64,000 bases of DNA from Lewinellaceae bacterium (GTDB lineage: Bacteria > Bacteroidota > Bacteroidia > Chitinophagales > Saprospiraceae): positions 1 through 64,000 of the forward strand of contig JACJYN010000016.1 in the NCBI GenBank assembly GCA_020636095.1. The letters run 5' to 3'. This document shows, one piece after another, positions 24,051 to 34,298 of this stretch (the first letter of the stretch is position 1; each line of letters starts with the position of its first letter). The notes under the pieces were generated by a model. The model did not search any database. It saw only the letters and a program-made list of their open reading frames with translations, and had not been told where the DNA came from. The position numbers and the translations under genes are program-made.

Positions 24051-24944
24051 TCACCGATGGCTATTAGTAGACACAATCGGCGCCACCGGCCGTTTCCGCT
24101 TCCACCGCTTATGCGTCCACAACCAATATTGGGGCGCTTGTTGGATGTCCTTTTCCAGGATGCGGGTATTCATTTCCGTGATTTTCCCGTGAGGAGAGGC
24201 AGCCGGATTTTTCTCCACCATCTCAAATTCCATTTCGTAAAAACCGCGCTTCATCTTGTAGACATGTCCGAAAACAATGGGGTAATTGTACGCTCTGGCG
24301 TATTTCTCCGCGCCGAAGAGCACGGCGGTGTCCTGGTTGAGAAATTGCGTCCAGTATACATGGATATTATTGGAGGGAGATTGATCGGTGGCCAGCAGGG
24401 GGGCGGTGAGCCGGTTGGTGTTTTCGGCGAAGAATGCCTTGGTTTTATCTTTGGAAACCAGTTCCATACCAAAGCGGCCGCGGGACTGCCGAAGCTTCCC
24501 GTCCAGGTAGGCGTTGCCCAGCGGCTTGTAAATGCCAACCGCCTGGTGTGAGGCCTGCAGGTCGAATGCCACTGCCGCCAGTTCCCAGTTGTTGTAGTGG
24601 CCGGCGGCAATGATAACGCTTTTTCCTTCCCGGTAGATTTGCTCCAGTAGCTCTGGATTGCGAATCTTACATCGTCGGACCAGCTCCTTTTTAGAAATGC
24701 TGAAGATGCGGATGAACTCCAGCATCAGGTCGCACATGTGGCTGTAGAATTTCCGGGCAATGGTTTCTATTTCTTTCGGGCTCTTCTCCGGAAAAGAGTT
24801 GCGTAGGTTGGCGAAAACTACCTTGCGCCGGTACCGGGTCAGGTAATACAAGGTGAAGAAAAGAAGGTCGGATAGCAAAAAAGAAACCCTCAGTGGTAGG
24901 AGGGACAGGGGTTTGATAAGTAAATAGTAGGCGATTCGGCCCAT
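24051..24944 (-). CDS. Lysophospholipid/lipid A acyltransferase family protein (LpxL/HtrB-like)
   Basis: The ATG giving MGRIAYYLLIKPLSLLP is preferred (297 residues); the upstream extension is hydrophilic and unlike the family. It has an N-terminal membrane segment (LLFFTLYYLTRY), the acyltransferase motif H-x4-E in GHYNNWE, the KPL motif YKPLGNAYLDGKLRQSRGRFG, and WTHKRWKRKRP at the C-terminus. LpxL-type enzymes add the late acyl chains to lipid A at the inner membrane. Its stop lies 58 bases before the SIR2-like start, same strand; this is likely just a neighbour. Confidence 0.85.
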   Translation of the reverse strand: MGRIAYYLLIKPLSLLPLRVSFLLSDLLFFTLYYLTRYRRKVVFANLRNSFPEKSPKEIETIARKFYSHMCDLMLEFIRIFSISKKELVRRCKIRNPELLEQIYREGKSVIIAAGHYNNWELAAVAFDLQASHQAVGIYKPLGNAYLDGKLRQSRGRFGMELVSKDKTKAFFAENTNRLTAPLLATDQSPSNNIHVYWTQFLNQDTAVLFGAEKYARAYNYPIVFGHVYKMKRGFYEMEFEMVEKNPAASPHGKITEMNTRILEKDIQQAPQYWLWTHKRWKRKRPVAPIVSTNSHR

Positions 24945-25103
24945 GTGGTTCTCGTTTTTGTGTTTTGCCAGTCTGGGGTTGACCCCCAAAGGTAGACAGG
25001 AATGTCAGGATTAACAAGTGAGAAGGGCTTTTGGAAGACGACCTACAGTAGGCCAGTGGCATTGCCTTCGGCAGGGCAGCGACAGAAGCGCAACGAGGTG
25101 ATT

Positions 25104-25151
25104 GCCGTTGAAACGAAGCGACTCCTAATAGGCCCGCTTCGTTTCAACGGC
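25104..25151. terminator. Long perfect hairpin between the M1 peptidase and acyltransferase genes
   Basis: GCCGTTGAAACGAAGCG-N14-CGCTTCGTTTCAACGGC has 17-base perfect arms. It begins 10 bases after the peptidase stop on the minus strand. There is no clear T-tract, so it may be a processed or REP-type stem rather than an intrinsic terminator. Confidence 0.5.
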
Positions 25152-25160
25152 AGAACAATT

Positions 25161-27290
25161 CTACTGCTTATTGGCCGTTAGCTTCATATCCGGCGTTTCG
25201 ACATTCATGCCGGTGACCTTTCCGTCTTCAGTTTGGAACTGAAGTTTTATCGCCCCATCCAGGCTGGTAAATTCTGTGTCGCTTTTGGGAACCAGATAAA
25301 ACTGGTAACCTGCTGCAGGGACCTCCATAAATAATAAGCCGTCTTTATGGCGGACTTCGGCGGTAACGGGGAATTCGTTGAAAAGATAACTGCCCGTAAG
25401 GCCTTCCGGAATAGAAAAGCCAGCATAACGCTTGGAAAGAGCAGGGTAGTAATTGTCCAGTGGATTTTCATCGGGCAGGCCGGTATTGACGGCAATGGCT
25501 TTTACCGATTTAGGGTTGGGAATGGCCAGTTCGTAGGTATTGCCTTTTTGCCATACCGAGGCCTTGGCGTCTATTTTTTCGGCCTTCCCATCTTCGTATT
25601 CTATCTCAACGGTGAGAGGAACAGGGCGAACGGCTTCCTTCCGGATCGTCAGCTTGCCTTTTTTGAAAGATGCAATGCTCACATCCGCAGAACCGAAAGA
25701 GAAGAACCAGGGCTCCCACAGCCATGCCAGGTCCTGGCCCGAGACATTTTCGAAAGTATAGAAAAAGTCGTAGGGCGTAGGCGACTTCTGCGCCCAGCGC
25801 CGGATGTATTCGCGGAAGCACTTCAGGAAGGTTTCCTCACCCAGGTGGTGGTGCAGCATCGCGTAGACAAAGGCAGGCAGGGGATAGGATGCGTACCCAT
25901 AATTACTGGGATCCATAAATTGGGTGGAAGTGATCAACGGCAGGTCGCTGATGGTCCCCATCGTTCCTTGCACCTGGGTGGATGCACTACCAAAATCGAA
26001 GCCTTCCTTTTCGTGGAAGTAGCGGCCGATGACCACATCGGTGACGTAATTTGCCCAGCCCTCGTCCATCCAGGCAAAGCGTTTTTCGTTGACGCGCACA
26101 TACATAGGAAAATAGGTATGGAACATTTCGTGTACAGTAACGCCCAGGCCGGGGTTGCCGTTGTTGGCCATCATGGGGTATTCCATCCCGCCGCCGCCCT
26201 CGGCAATGAAGGTGGTGAATTCCGGATAAGGGTAGGGAATGCCCGGAACGTCTTCAGAGAAGTGCTTCATGGTTTTCTGCTGATTGGCAGTTACTTGCTG
26301 GCAGTTTTCCGCATTTTCGGCAGGGTAGAAGCTGTTGATGAACACGTTCCTGCCGTCCACCTCCTGCGCCGCTGCGTCCCAGCAGTAGTGGTCGCTCAGG
26401 CAGAAGGCAAAGTCCGACACCTCATTGGCCTTGTAATGCCAGTTTCCGGATTGGTTTTCATAGCCGCCCTTCAGGTCTTCCGGCCCGATGATGGAAACCG
26501 TTTCCACAGCGTTCTTCGCCTGCTGATAACGCTCGAATACCTCGGCCGGTAGTATCTCTTTGGCATTTTGCAACACGCCCGTCGACAACACGGTGAAGTT
26601 TTTCGGCGCAGTGATTGTCACATCGTAATTGCCCAGGTTGTTGTAGAATTCAGTGCTGAAATCATAGGCGAGGTTATCCCATCCGAACACATCGTCATAT
26701 ACCGCTATTTGAGGATACCAGTAGGCGATAAAAAAGGAGGTGCTGTCATAGGCGCCGGTCCGAACGGTAGTTTTCGGAATGTACTGCGCCCAGTCTATCT
26801 CCAGTGTGAGTTGGGCGCCGGGCTGAAGGCTTTCTTTCAGGCGGATGGTTGTATTGGTCCCGTTTTTGGAGATGCCCTGCCGGGGCTCCAGGCTGTACTC
26901 CTCGCCATTGATGGCCAGGCGGGTGATCTCTACACCTTCGGTGATGTCATCCGGTTGTACCCGGAAAGCCCTCGGGTTGGCCTTTCTGAATGCATCGTGG
27001 TATAACCGCAGCACCAGACGATCGAGCACGTCAGGGCTATTGTTGTAATAAACGGCGGTTTCTGTACCGGCAATTTTCTTTTCTTCTGGGATTACTTCTA
27101 CTTCGATGTTGTAATCTACTGTGTTCTGCCAGTAGTTGGGCCCCGGTTTGCCGTCCATGGAGCGAGTCCCATTTTCATAGGCCTGTTGGATCTCGCGGGG
27201 AACGAAGAAACGCGTTTCCTGAGCGGAAAGAGGCGATAGGGCGGCGATGAAAAACAGGAACAGTAAGGTGATGGATGTTACTTTCATCAT
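25161..27290 (-). CDS. M1-family metallopeptidase, exported
   Basis: The 709-residue protein has a signal peptide (…LFLFFIAALSPLSAQ). The catalytic domain contains EGGGGMEYPMM (the GAMEN-type exopeptidase loop), HEMFH (zinc-binding HExxH) and, 18 residues on, the third ligand in MDEGWANY. M1 enzymes are aminopeptidases that trim N-terminal residues. Export puts it in the periplasm or outer membrane, probably for peptide nutrition. It stands alone on the minus strand. Confidence 0.9.
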   Translation of the reverse strand: MMKVTSITLLFLFFIAALSPLSAQETRFFVPREIQQAYENGTRSMDGKPGPNYWQNTVDYNIEVEVIPEEKKIAGTETAVYYNNSPDVLDRLVLRLYHDAFRKANPRAFRVQPDDITEGVEITRLAINGEEYSLEPRQGISKNGTNTTIRLKESLQPGAQLTLEIDWAQYIPKTTVRTGAYDSTSFFIAYWYPQIAVYDDVFGWDNLAYDFSTEFYNNLGNYDVTITAPKNFTVLSTGVLQNAKEILPAEVFERYQQAKNAVETVSIIGPEDLKGGYENQSGNWHYKANEVSDFAFCLSDHYCWDAAAQEVDGRNVFINSFYPAENAENCQQVTANQQKTMKHFSEDVPGIPYPYPEFTTFIAEGGGGMEYPMMANNGNPGLGVTVHEMFHTYFPMYVRVNEKRFAWMDEGWANYVTDVVIGRYFHEKEGFDFGSASTQVQGTMGTISDLPLITSTQFMDPSNYGYASYPLPAFVYAMLHHHLGEETFLKCFREYIRRWAQKSPTPYDFFYTFENVSGQDLAWLWEPWFFSFGSADVSIASFKKGKLTIRKEAVRPVPLTVEIEYEDGKAEKIDAKASVWQKGNTYELAIPNPKSVKAIAVNTGLPDENPLDNYYPALSKRYAGFSIPEGLTGSYLFNEFPVTAEVRHKDGLLFMEVPAAGYQFYLVPKSDTEFTSLDGAIKLQFQTEDGKVTGMNVETPDMKLTANKQ

Positions 27291-27436
27291 GTTGATAAGG
27301 TTTGGTTAATTAAGAAAGATAGGGAAAAAATGGCAGTTATCGGGCTTTCTCTACGGTTCTGCCATTGTAATAGACAAAGGATATTTTTCATCCCACCAGT
27401 AGCAAAAAAACGGGGGTTGAAAAGCTTCTTTTTTAG

Positions 27437-27530
27437 AGTATGTTTGGAGGCCGGATTTGATAGCGAAAAGTGACCTTTGCCCCGGTACGGCCCGTATGGG
27501 CAGCTCAAAGTTTGGCCTCCAAACATACTC
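27437..27530. mobile_element. Small TNA-flanked element (copy E, short form)
   Basis: The 94-base copy has inverted ends GAGTATGTTTGGAGGCC and its complement at the right (with one inner mismatch), and TTA on each side (27434-27436, 27531-27533). The arms are shortened but the central stem persists (TGCCC-G-GTACG-GCC-CGTAT-GGGCA, 27479-27502). Confidence 0.9.
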
Positions 27531-27656
27531 TTACCATTATTATATTACTGCCCCGCCTTTTAACCGGGTGTAACGCAGAGGCCCGGCCGGTTGTCCTATC
27601 ATCATGCTTCCCTTTCAGGGGATGATAGTTACTATTTAGCATAAGGCTATGGATGC

Positions 27657-27750
27657 CTCTGGTGCGAAATTTTGTAAGCAAACCTTCCCCTTTCAAGGGG
27701 AATGAGAAGGGGTTCCGGCAAAAAAAGCCTACAAAATTTCGCGCCAGGGG
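27657..27750. repeat. Inverted repeat in the gap before the 27.8 kb gene
   Basis: CTCTGGTGCGAAATTTTGTA pairs with TACAAAATTTCGCGCCAGGGG-type sequence. Between the arms sits a C/G-rich CCTTCCCCTTTCAAGGGGAA stem. It lies in the ~500-base gap that otherwise contains only copy E. Confidence 0.6.
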
Positions 27751-27816
27751 TTAAATCACCATGATGCTGAATAGTTACGGATGATAAACCTTTTAAAACA
27801 AACTCATTTATCAACC

Positions 27817-29025
27817 ATGAAGAATAACATCGAATCCCCCGTTTACATGCTGGCCATCAGCGCCCTGTTCTTGCTTGCGCTTCCGGCATTCGCTCAACAG
27901 CCGATCGCGAACTCTCTGGTCGGGTCCACCGACCTGCCCGCTTACATCGAAGAAGCGCCGGGTTTGGCAACCTCTCTGGCGGCAACAGCGCAGCGGGCTT
28001 TCGGAAACGACCTCCTGCAACCCGATCACCAGGCCATGGATGACTTTTACAGGCCGGTGGAAGAAAAGTACCGCCGGGTGCAGCAGCAGTACGAAGATTT
28101 TTACAAAAAAAAGATGGAAGGCGCCGGCCCCGATATGGAGGCTATGAACCGCGAAATAGAACGCAATCCCATCGTGAAAAACATGGGCGGTGTACAGGCT
28201 ATTCAGAATATGAGCCAGGAGGAGGCTAAACAAGCGGCTACCCAGGCCACCGCTCAGTTCGTGGCAGACCCCTTTGCCGCCAGTGGCGTTCAGTCACCCG
28301 GTATGACGGCGCTGTATCAGAAAATGATGAGTGACCCTGCCTACGCCCAGCGTTTTCAGAAAATGACGGAGCAGGAGCGCATGGTAGAGCTACAGAAATA
28401 TATGGCCAATGACCCTCTCATGGTGAAAACACCTGAACAAGTGCAGCAGGCGAATCAGCAGATGGCCCGGCGGGATGAAGTGGTTGACGCCATGGAGATC
28501 AATGGCAAGATCACTGAACTGACACAGGAGATTCAGAATGCCGTAAATGCCTACGGCGAGGGAGTAAATCAGGTAGATGCTCAACCCGGTAACCATGCCG
28601 GGATCGATGCGAAATTCGGGGAAAAGTACAACGCCTTACCCGAGATCATCGCCGGCGAGGTGGGTAAGGTAAAAGACCCCGAAATGGAGAAAAAACTGAG
28701 AATGGAAACCGCTGCCCAACACCGGGAGCGCGCCGCCGCCGACCTGAAGCAGTACAGCCTTTTACTTCAGGAGTTGAAAGTGCAATACAAGCAGATCGCC
28801 TCTTCCTATATGCAATTCATTGCCGCCAATGCTCCTAGAGTGAACGGCAATATGGCTGATCTGTATGCCGGAACCAATACTGAACTCAACCTCGCCAATT
28901 TTGAGGCCAGCCTGCTCGGCCTGGGCCTGGACCTCATCAAAAAATCCCGGGAGCTTACTTCGAATGTAGCTTTCTGGGAACAGAATTATCAGCAGGTAAT
29001 GAGCAGTTATGGAGCAGGTAATTAA
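27817..29025 (+). CDS. Exported coiled-coil protein (unrecognised)
   Basis: I chose the ATG giving MKNNIESPVYMLAISALFLL, with cleavage near PAFAQQ; an ATG 36 bases earlier would spoil the signal peptide. The mature ~375 residues are Gln/Glu/Met-rich and largely helical (VEEKYRRVQQQYEDFYKKK; ELTQEIQNAVNAYG; LLLQELKVQYKQIASSYMQF), consistent with a periplasmic coiled-coil protein. No family is recognised and no operon partner is obvious. Confidence 0.7.
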   Translation: MKNNIESPVYMLAISALFLLALPAFAQQPIANSLVGSTDLPAYIEEAPGLATSLAATAQRAFGNDLLQPDHQAMDDFYRPVEEKYRRVQQQYEDFYKKKMEGAGPDMEAMNREIERNPIVKNMGGVQAIQNMSQEEAKQAATQATAQFVADPFAASGVQSPGMTALYQKMMSDPAYAQRFQKMTEQERMVELQKYMANDPLMVKTPEQVQQANQQMARRDEVVDAMEINGKITELTQEIQNAVNAYGEGVNQVDAQPGNHAGIDAKFGEKYNALPEIIAGEVGKVKDPEMEKKLRMETAAQHRERAAADLKQYSLLLQELKVQYKQIASSYMQFIAANAPRVNGNMADLYAGTNTELNLANFEASLLGLGLDLIKKSRELTSNVAFWEQNYQQVMSSYGAGN

Positions 29026-29194
29026 TGGAAAACCTGCAGGCAGGTAGGTAAAGAGGAGATAGGTTGTCGGGCCTCAATTTATTCCATCAGTCGCTTCGCT
29101 CGTGTCCGACTTTTATCCTAGAACGGTAGCCCATTCCAATAGGCCGGCGTATGCCCAATTTTCCCTAAATTCACTCCCTAAATCCAATACCGCT

Positions 29195-29749
29195 ATGTTC
29201 ACCTACGGCCCTACCACCACCGATGCCCACCTGCGGCAAGTCATGGCCCTGCAAAAGGCCAACCTGCCCAAAAATATCAGCATTCAGGAAGCCCGGGAGC
29301 AGGGCTTCGTCACTGTAGATCATGATATGGAGACCCTTCGGGATATGAACACTCCCTATTGCCATAGCGCCGCCTGGACGGGGGAGGAACTGGCCGGTTA
29401 TGCCCTGGTGATGGAAACGCGCTTCGGCAACCGTATACCCGTCCTCGTACCCATGTTTGAACTGCTGGATGAGATACCCTGGCGAGGAAAACCTTTAAAG
29501 GATTGGAACTACTTTGTCATGGGCCAGGTATGTGTAGCCAAGCCCTTCCGCGGTAAAGGCGTCTTTAAAGGGCTATACCTGGATATGCGGGATCGGCTGT
29601 CGGATCATTTCGGCCTGGTGGTGACGGAGATATCTTCCCGCAATCCTCGCTCTATCCGCGCTCACAAAAAAGTGGGTTTCGAAACTATCCATGAATACAC
29701 GGACCCGGAAGGGGAGCATTGGGTGGTCGTTGGCTGGGGGTGGAAGTAA
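29195..29749 (+). CDS. GNAT-family N-acetyltransferase
   Basis: The ATG giving MFTYGPTTTDAHLRQVMALQ yields a typical ~184-residue GNAT. The acetyl-CoA-binding motif A is VGQVCVAKPFRGKGVFKGLY (V-x-x-x-x-R-G-K-G), followed by TEISSRNPRSIRAHKKVGFETI (motif B). The substrate is unknown. It converges with the AraC regulator downstream, the two stop codons being 4 bases apart. Confidence 0.87.
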   Translation: MFTYGPTTTDAHLRQVMALQKANLPKNISIQEAREQGFVTVDHDMETLRDMNTPYCHSAAWTGEELAGYALVMETRFGNRIPVLVPMFELLDEIPWRGKPLKDWNYFVMGQVCVAKPFRGKGVFKGLYLDMRDRLSDHFGLVVTEISSRNPRSIRAHKKVGFETIHEYTDPEGEHWVVVGWGWK

Positions 29750-29753
29750 GCGC

Positions 29754-30728
29754 CTACGGATGCACCAACCTCGCTGCATACGCCTTCGGTTTAAAAATAT
29801 CCCGCACTTCCTCGCCATCGGGCAGGAACTGGTTGAGGGTCTTCTGGGTGGTCCAGTCAAATGAATCTTTTTCTTTATAGGACTTGCGATACTCAAAGGG
29901 GGTACAATGCCGGTACTTTTTGAACAGGCGGTTGAAGTTCGTCAGGTTGTTAAAGCATTGGTAGCCGATCTCGCTGATGGACTGGTCCGTTTCGATCAAC
30001 AACTTACAGGCATGCCCGATACGCAGGTCAAGGAGAAACTGTTTGAAGCTCTTATTGGTGCTTTTTTTGAAGAAATGGCTGAAGGCGGAATCGGACATAT
30101 TGACCCTGCCGGCAACATCGCCCACCTTGAGATCTTGCCGGGTGAAGTTGTCGAGTATATATTGGTACGCAGATTTTATTCTTTCGTTCTTCACTGTAAC
30201 CGGCTGTTTGCTAAAACCTTCACTGGCCAGGAGCGACCTTTCACCGGATTCCGCCAGGCCATTCATCAAGTCCAGAAAGTTCAGAATACTGGCCATACCG
30301 TTCAGCTCAGTCAGTTGGATCAGCTTTTCTCGTGCTCTACTCAGGGCCTGGCCGGAAAACTGTATCCCCCGGCTGGAACTCTCCAGCATTTTCCGGATTT
30401 TAAAAAATGGCTTTTTTCTGAATATTTTGGAATCAAACAGGTTCATTTCGAATTGGAGCGTGATCACCCGGCAATGCACGTCTTGTGCTTGAAGAGCCTC
30501 ATCACCGTCCCACTTATGGTGCAGAAAAGGGCCAATTAGCACCAGGTCATTGTCCTGGTATTTTTCCGTACTATCTCCAACGATCCGCCTTCCGGAACTG
30601 CCCATGACCAGGGTTAATTCATACTCCGGATGATTGTGAATGGGATAGTCAAATCCATTGTCGATGGAATCGATGAGGACAAATACGTCCTCGAGGCCGA
30701 GTGGCGTGATCTCGCGGTAAACTTTCAT
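29754..30728 (-). CDS. AraC-family regulator, probable controller of the susCD island
   Basis: The 324-residue protein has an N-terminal cupin-like domain (DYPIHNHPEYELTLVMG) that would bind a sugar ligand, and a C-terminal AraC domain (DLKVGDVAGRVNMSDSAFSHFFKK and ISEIGYQCFNNLTNFNRLFKKY). It is divergent from susC across ~400 bases, the normal place for a local regulator of a polysaccharide-utilisation locus. Activation by a released oligosaccharide is inferred. Confidence 0.88.
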   Translation of the reverse strand: MKVYREITPLGLEDVFVLIDSIDNGFDYPIHNHPEYELTLVMGSSGRRIVGDSTEKYQDNDLVLIGPFLHHKWDGDEALQAQDVHCRVITLQFEMNLFDSKIFRKKPFFKIRKMLESSSRGIQFSGQALSRAREKLIQLTELNGMASILNFLDLMNGLAESGERSLLASEGFSKQPVTVKNERIKSAYQYILDNFTRQDLKVGDVAGRVNMSDSAFSHFFKKSTNKSFKQFLLDLRIGHACKLLIETDQSISEIGYQCFNNLTNFNRLFKKYRHCTPFEYRKSYKEKDSFDWTTQKTLNQFLPDGEEVRDIFKPKAYAARLVHP

Positions 30729-31132
30729 TTCAAAATATAATTAGCCCCCCGGTGAACTGAAAAGTACTTATTTCATGAAAGTACTATTCTTTGGTGAAAA
30801 AGTGTGGATTTCCTTTGTGGAATCATTGTAATTTAACAGAATAATTGGAAGGAAGGATTATTCCTTTTTAAGATTCGCTATATCATCATTGCAGAGCGAT
30901 ATACCTATCGCTTTATGCCTGGGTTGGTCCTGGAAAACCTCTCTGGACATTTGGTTGGCCTAATACTTTCGTAACTGTTAATGACCCTGATCCTCTGGTT
31001 TGGCGACAATCAGGGGTGGCTTGCTTGTATTTGTATGAATATTCCTATTCGTGGCTATTCAACGATTGACGGTTGGCTAAAACCCAATCGCTGAAGAGTT
31101 ACTCCTATTCTTTTAACGCGAATGACTGTCTT
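30729..31132. promoter_or_regulatory. Divergent intergenic region between araC-type regulator and susC
   Basis: About 400 bases contain no supported gene. It must hold the promoters for both directions and any operator for the AraC protein. I could not identify a convincing Bacteroidota TTTG/TAnnTTTG promoter pair or a repeated operator by eye. Confidence 0.5.
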
Positions 31133-34100
31133 ATGAGGAATTTTACACTTTTCTTTAACAGGAGACACACATTAAAGGCCCTGGCGGCTCTTTTGTTTCT
31201 GTGTTTGGCAACCACCCCGGGTAATACCCAGGCCATTACGGTCAATGGGACGGTCAGCTCCGACGACGGCAAGGATCCCCTGATTGGAGTAAATGTCGTC
31301 CAGAAGAATACCCAAAACGGCGCCGTCACCGGCCTGGATGGGGAATTTTCTATTACAGTTCCTCCCGACGCAATACTGGTATTCAGTTATATCGGCTATG
31401 AAACTCAGGAGGTGGCGGTTGAAAACAGAGCCAGGATCGATGTCACGATGGCGGAGGCAGGACAACTGCTGGACGAGGTCGTGGTGATGGGCTATAAATC
31501 AGAAGTAAAGAGCAATGTGGCCAGCGCCATTTCATCTATCAAGGCTGAAAATATCGAGAAGCTCCCCGTTTTAGGCATTGACCAAACCTTGCAGGGGCAG
31601 GTGGCGGGCCTACAGGTCACTCAGACTACCGGCGCCCCCGGCGCCGATATTGCGGTGCGGATCAGGGGGGCGGGCACCTTAGGGAATAACAATCCACTCT
31701 ACGTTGTAGACGGCGTACCTACCACCGGGAATATCAACATGTTTTCCACTACCGATATTGAATCGATAGAGGTGCTCAAAGACGGGGCGGCGGCAGCCAT
31801 CTACGGATCGAGAGCCGCCAACGGAGTGATCCTGATCACGACCAAAAAAGGCAAAGCCGGCAAGCCGCAATTCAGCTTCAACTCCTACTATGGCTTTCAG
31901 GATGCCTACACTTTGCCGGATTTGTTAAACGCCAGGGAATATGTAACCATCCGCAATGAAGCCATCAAAAACGCCAATACCCTGAGAGACCTTCCCCGGC
32001 AGCTGGACACCTTCGACCTGGCCATCCTGGATACGCTGCCGGACGTCAATTGGCTGAACGAAGTATTCCGCACCGCGCCTATCCAGCGGTATATGCTGAG
32101 CGCCTCCGGGGGAAGTGAAAATGGGAGCTATTACATCGCCGGAGAATACCTGGACCAGGATGGAGTTTTTCGCGGCCAGGGTTTCAAAAAGTACCTGCTT
32201 CGGTTCAACGGAGAGGTGAAAAGCCGGCGGGTGAAGATTGGAAATAACCTATCCTTTTCTTTTACCGACCAGAAGCTGATCAACAGTTCCGGGGACGGCG
32301 CCGGGCCGGGCAACGAACTCAGCGGTATCCGCTACACCCTAATCGCAGCCCCGGTGTTCCCGATTCGGAATAAGGATGGCGAATACATCAAAACCTCTAC
32401 CGAACTGGGCGAGCCCAACCTTTTTGGCGATGGCAACGCTAACCCCCTGGCCTTTATCGAGGCCACCGACTGGACGATCAAGCGGTACCGTTTCTTTGGC
32501 AGTGTATTTGCCGAATTTAACCTCATGGAGGGCCTCAACCTGCGGACCACTTTAGGCGGTGATTTCCTCTTTCGCAATGAAAAGCTCTTCAAAGAGCGCC
32601 TTTCCCAGGCCATTTATGACCCTACTTCCCTGAACGAAGGAAGAGTGATCGAGCAAAATCTGGTCTGGAATAATACACTGGATTTTTCCCGCTCTCTGGG
32701 CGCCTATCAACAACACCGATTTTCGGTGCTTCTGGGTATGGAAGCCATTCAAAATCAGACGGATTACCTGGGAGCTTCCGCCAATAATTTTTTGCTCACC
32801 GATCCGGCTTTCCATTACATCAACAACAGCCTTACCCAGGAGATCGGCAATATCAATGCATCCGGCGTGGTTACCGAATGGGCTCTTTTGTCCTATTTTG
32901 GCCAGTTCAATTATACCTACGGGGGGCGTTACGTCCTGAATACATCCATCCGAAGAGACGGCTCTTCCCGTTTCGGCAAAGACAACCGGTACGGGACCTT
33001 TCCCTCCGTTTCGGTCGCCTGGAATGTTTCAAACGAACCCTTCTTTGCTGATGTCAACTTCATTTCGGACCTGAAGCTCAGGGCCAGTTGGGGTATTTTG
33101 GGCAACCAGGAGATCGGTAATTATCCTTTTAGCTCACTGGTCGAAACCGGCCGGCGGGTATATCCCTTCGGAGGGCAGATCGCCACCGGGGCCACCGTCA
33201 TCGAAACCGGTAATCCCAAGATCAAATGGGAAACGACGGCCCAACTCGATTTCGGGTTGGAGTTGAGCCTGTTCAAGGGCCGCTTCACCTTACAAGCCGA
33301 TTATTACGAAAAGAAAAGCTCGGACATACTGGTGCGGGTGCCCATCCCTCAGGCAGGCGGTTCGCTGAATCCGCCTTTTGTCAATGCCGGGGAAGTAGAG
33401 AATAAAGGCGTAGAGCTGGCACTAGGCTACCAGCAGCGCATCAATGATTTCCACTTCAGCATCAACGGAAATATTTCTGCCGTCAAGAATGTCGTCCTTT
33501 CTCTGGCGGAGAGCGAACCCATTCTGGGTGGGTTCGGGCTTGCCGACGGGCCGCTCACCAAAACGGAGCCGGGCTTCCCGATCGGATCCTTCTTCCTCTA
33601 TGAAATGGAAGGTATCTTCCAAAGCCAGGAAGAGATAGACGCCAGCCCTTTCCAGAGTGACGATACCCGCCCCGGAGATGTTAAGTTTGCCGACCTCAAT
33701 GACGACGGGGTGGTCGACGATGAAGACCGCACCCATCTGGGCAATCCTTTCCCGGACTTTATCTACGGGCTCAATACTACGTTTGAGTATAAAAACTTCG
33801 ACCTGTCCCTTTTATTTCAAGGTGTCAAGGGCAATGATGTCTACTTCTTATACGGCAATTTCGCTTATGAAACCCAATCCCGGGGCTTCAACGCTTACCG
33901 GGACATTTTAGACAGCTGGTCTCCGGATAATACCGATGCTGCCATCCCCAAGGTGAGCGTTGACGACCGGAACGGAAACCGCCGGCCTTCGACCCGCTTT
34001 CTGGAGGATGGCTCCTACATGAGGCTCCGCAACGTCACGCTTGGGTACGACTTTAGCAGCTTGATGAAAAATTCGAAAGTGGCCAGCCGCCTCAGGATAT

Positions 34101-34279
34101 ATTTCAGCGTACAAAATGCGCTGACCTTTACTTCCTATCCCGGGCTGGATCCGGAGATACAGGCCAATGCTAACGATACGCAAGGGTTTAACGTTTCCTC
34201 CGACCTGGCGGTTGGCATCGACTGGGGCACCGTTCCTTCCCCGCGGACTTTTATTGCAGGGGTGAACCTGGACTTTTAG
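31133..34279 (+). CDS. susC: SusC/RagA-type TonB-linked outer-membrane transporter
   Basis: The ATG giving MRNFTLFFNRRHTLKALAAL provides a signal peptide (~1048 residues). The layout is classic: an N-terminal CarboxypepD_reg-like domain (VNGTVSSDDGKDPLIGVNVV), a TonB box (LDEVVVMGYKSE), a plug domain (IRIRGAGTLGNNNPLYVVDG; VLKDGAAAAIYGSRAANGVI), then the beta-barrel to the C-terminal IAGVNLDF. It imports oligosaccharides across the outer membrane with the SusD lid encoded 19 bases downstream. The specificity is unknown; downstream GH130 genes suggest a mannose-containing glycan. Confidence 0.95.
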   Translation: MRNFTLFFNRRHTLKALAALLFLCLATTPGNTQAITVNGTVSSDDGKDPLIGVNVVQKNTQNGAVTGLDGEFSITVPPDAILVFSYIGYETQEVAVENRARIDVTMAEAGQLLDEVVVMGYKSEVKSNVASAISSIKAENIEKLPVLGIDQTLQGQVAGLQVTQTTGAPGADIAVRIRGAGTLGNNNPLYVVDGVPTTGNINMFSTTDIESIEVLKDGAAAAIYGSRAANGVILITTKKGKAGKPQFSFNSYYGFQDAYTLPDLLNAREYVTIRNEAIKNANTLRDLPRQLDTFDLAILDTLPDVNWLNEVFRTAPIQRYMLSASGGSENGSYYIAGEYLDQDGVFRGQGFKKYLLRFNGEVKSRRVKIGNNLSFSFTDQKLINSSGDGAGPGNELSGIRYTLIAAPVFPIRNKDGEYIKTSTELGEPNLFGDGNANPLAFIEATDWTIKRYRFFGSVFAEFNLMEGLNLRTTLGGDFLFRNEKLFKERLSQAIYDPTSLNEGRVIEQNLVWNNTLDFSRSLGAYQQHRFSVLLGMEAIQNQTDYLGASANNFLLTDPAFHYINNSLTQEIGNINASGVVTEWALLSYFGQFNYTYGGRYVLNTSIRRDGSSRFGKDNRYGTFPSVSVAWNVSNEPFFADVNFISDLKLRASWGILGNQEIGNYPFSSLVETGRRVYPFGGQIATGATVIETGNPKIKWETTAQLDFGLELSLFKGRFTLQADYYEKKSSDILVRVPIPQAGGSLNPPFVNAGEVENKGVELALGYQQRINDFHFSINGNISAVKNVVLSLAESEPILGGFGLADGPLTKTEPGFPIGSFFLYEMEGIFQSQEEIDASPFQSDDTRPGDVKFADLNDDGVVDDEDRTHLGNPFPDFIYGLNTTFEYKNFDLSLLFQGVKGNDVYFLYGNFAYETQSRGFNAYRDILDSWSPDNTDAAIPKVSVDDRNGNRRPSTRFLEDGSYMRLRNVTLGYDFSSLMKNSKVASRLRIYFSVQNALTFTSYPGLDPEIQANANDTQGFNVSSDLAVGIDWGTVPSPRTFIAGVNLDF

Positions 34280-34298
34280 TTAAAAAAAACAGCCAGTT

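Noticed and set aside
22886..24076. Longer SIR2-like protein starting at 24,076
   Set aside because: The extra 28 residues are a hydrophobic stretch unlike SIR2 starts and overlap the acyltransferase coding sequence; the ATG at 23,992 gives a normal N-terminus.
17222..24944. A five- or six-gene defence operon including the acyltransferase and the TPR protein
   Set aside because: The acyltransferase is a common housekeeping enzyme, and the TPR gene is separated by ~150 bases; only the three tightly packed genes are well supported as a unit.
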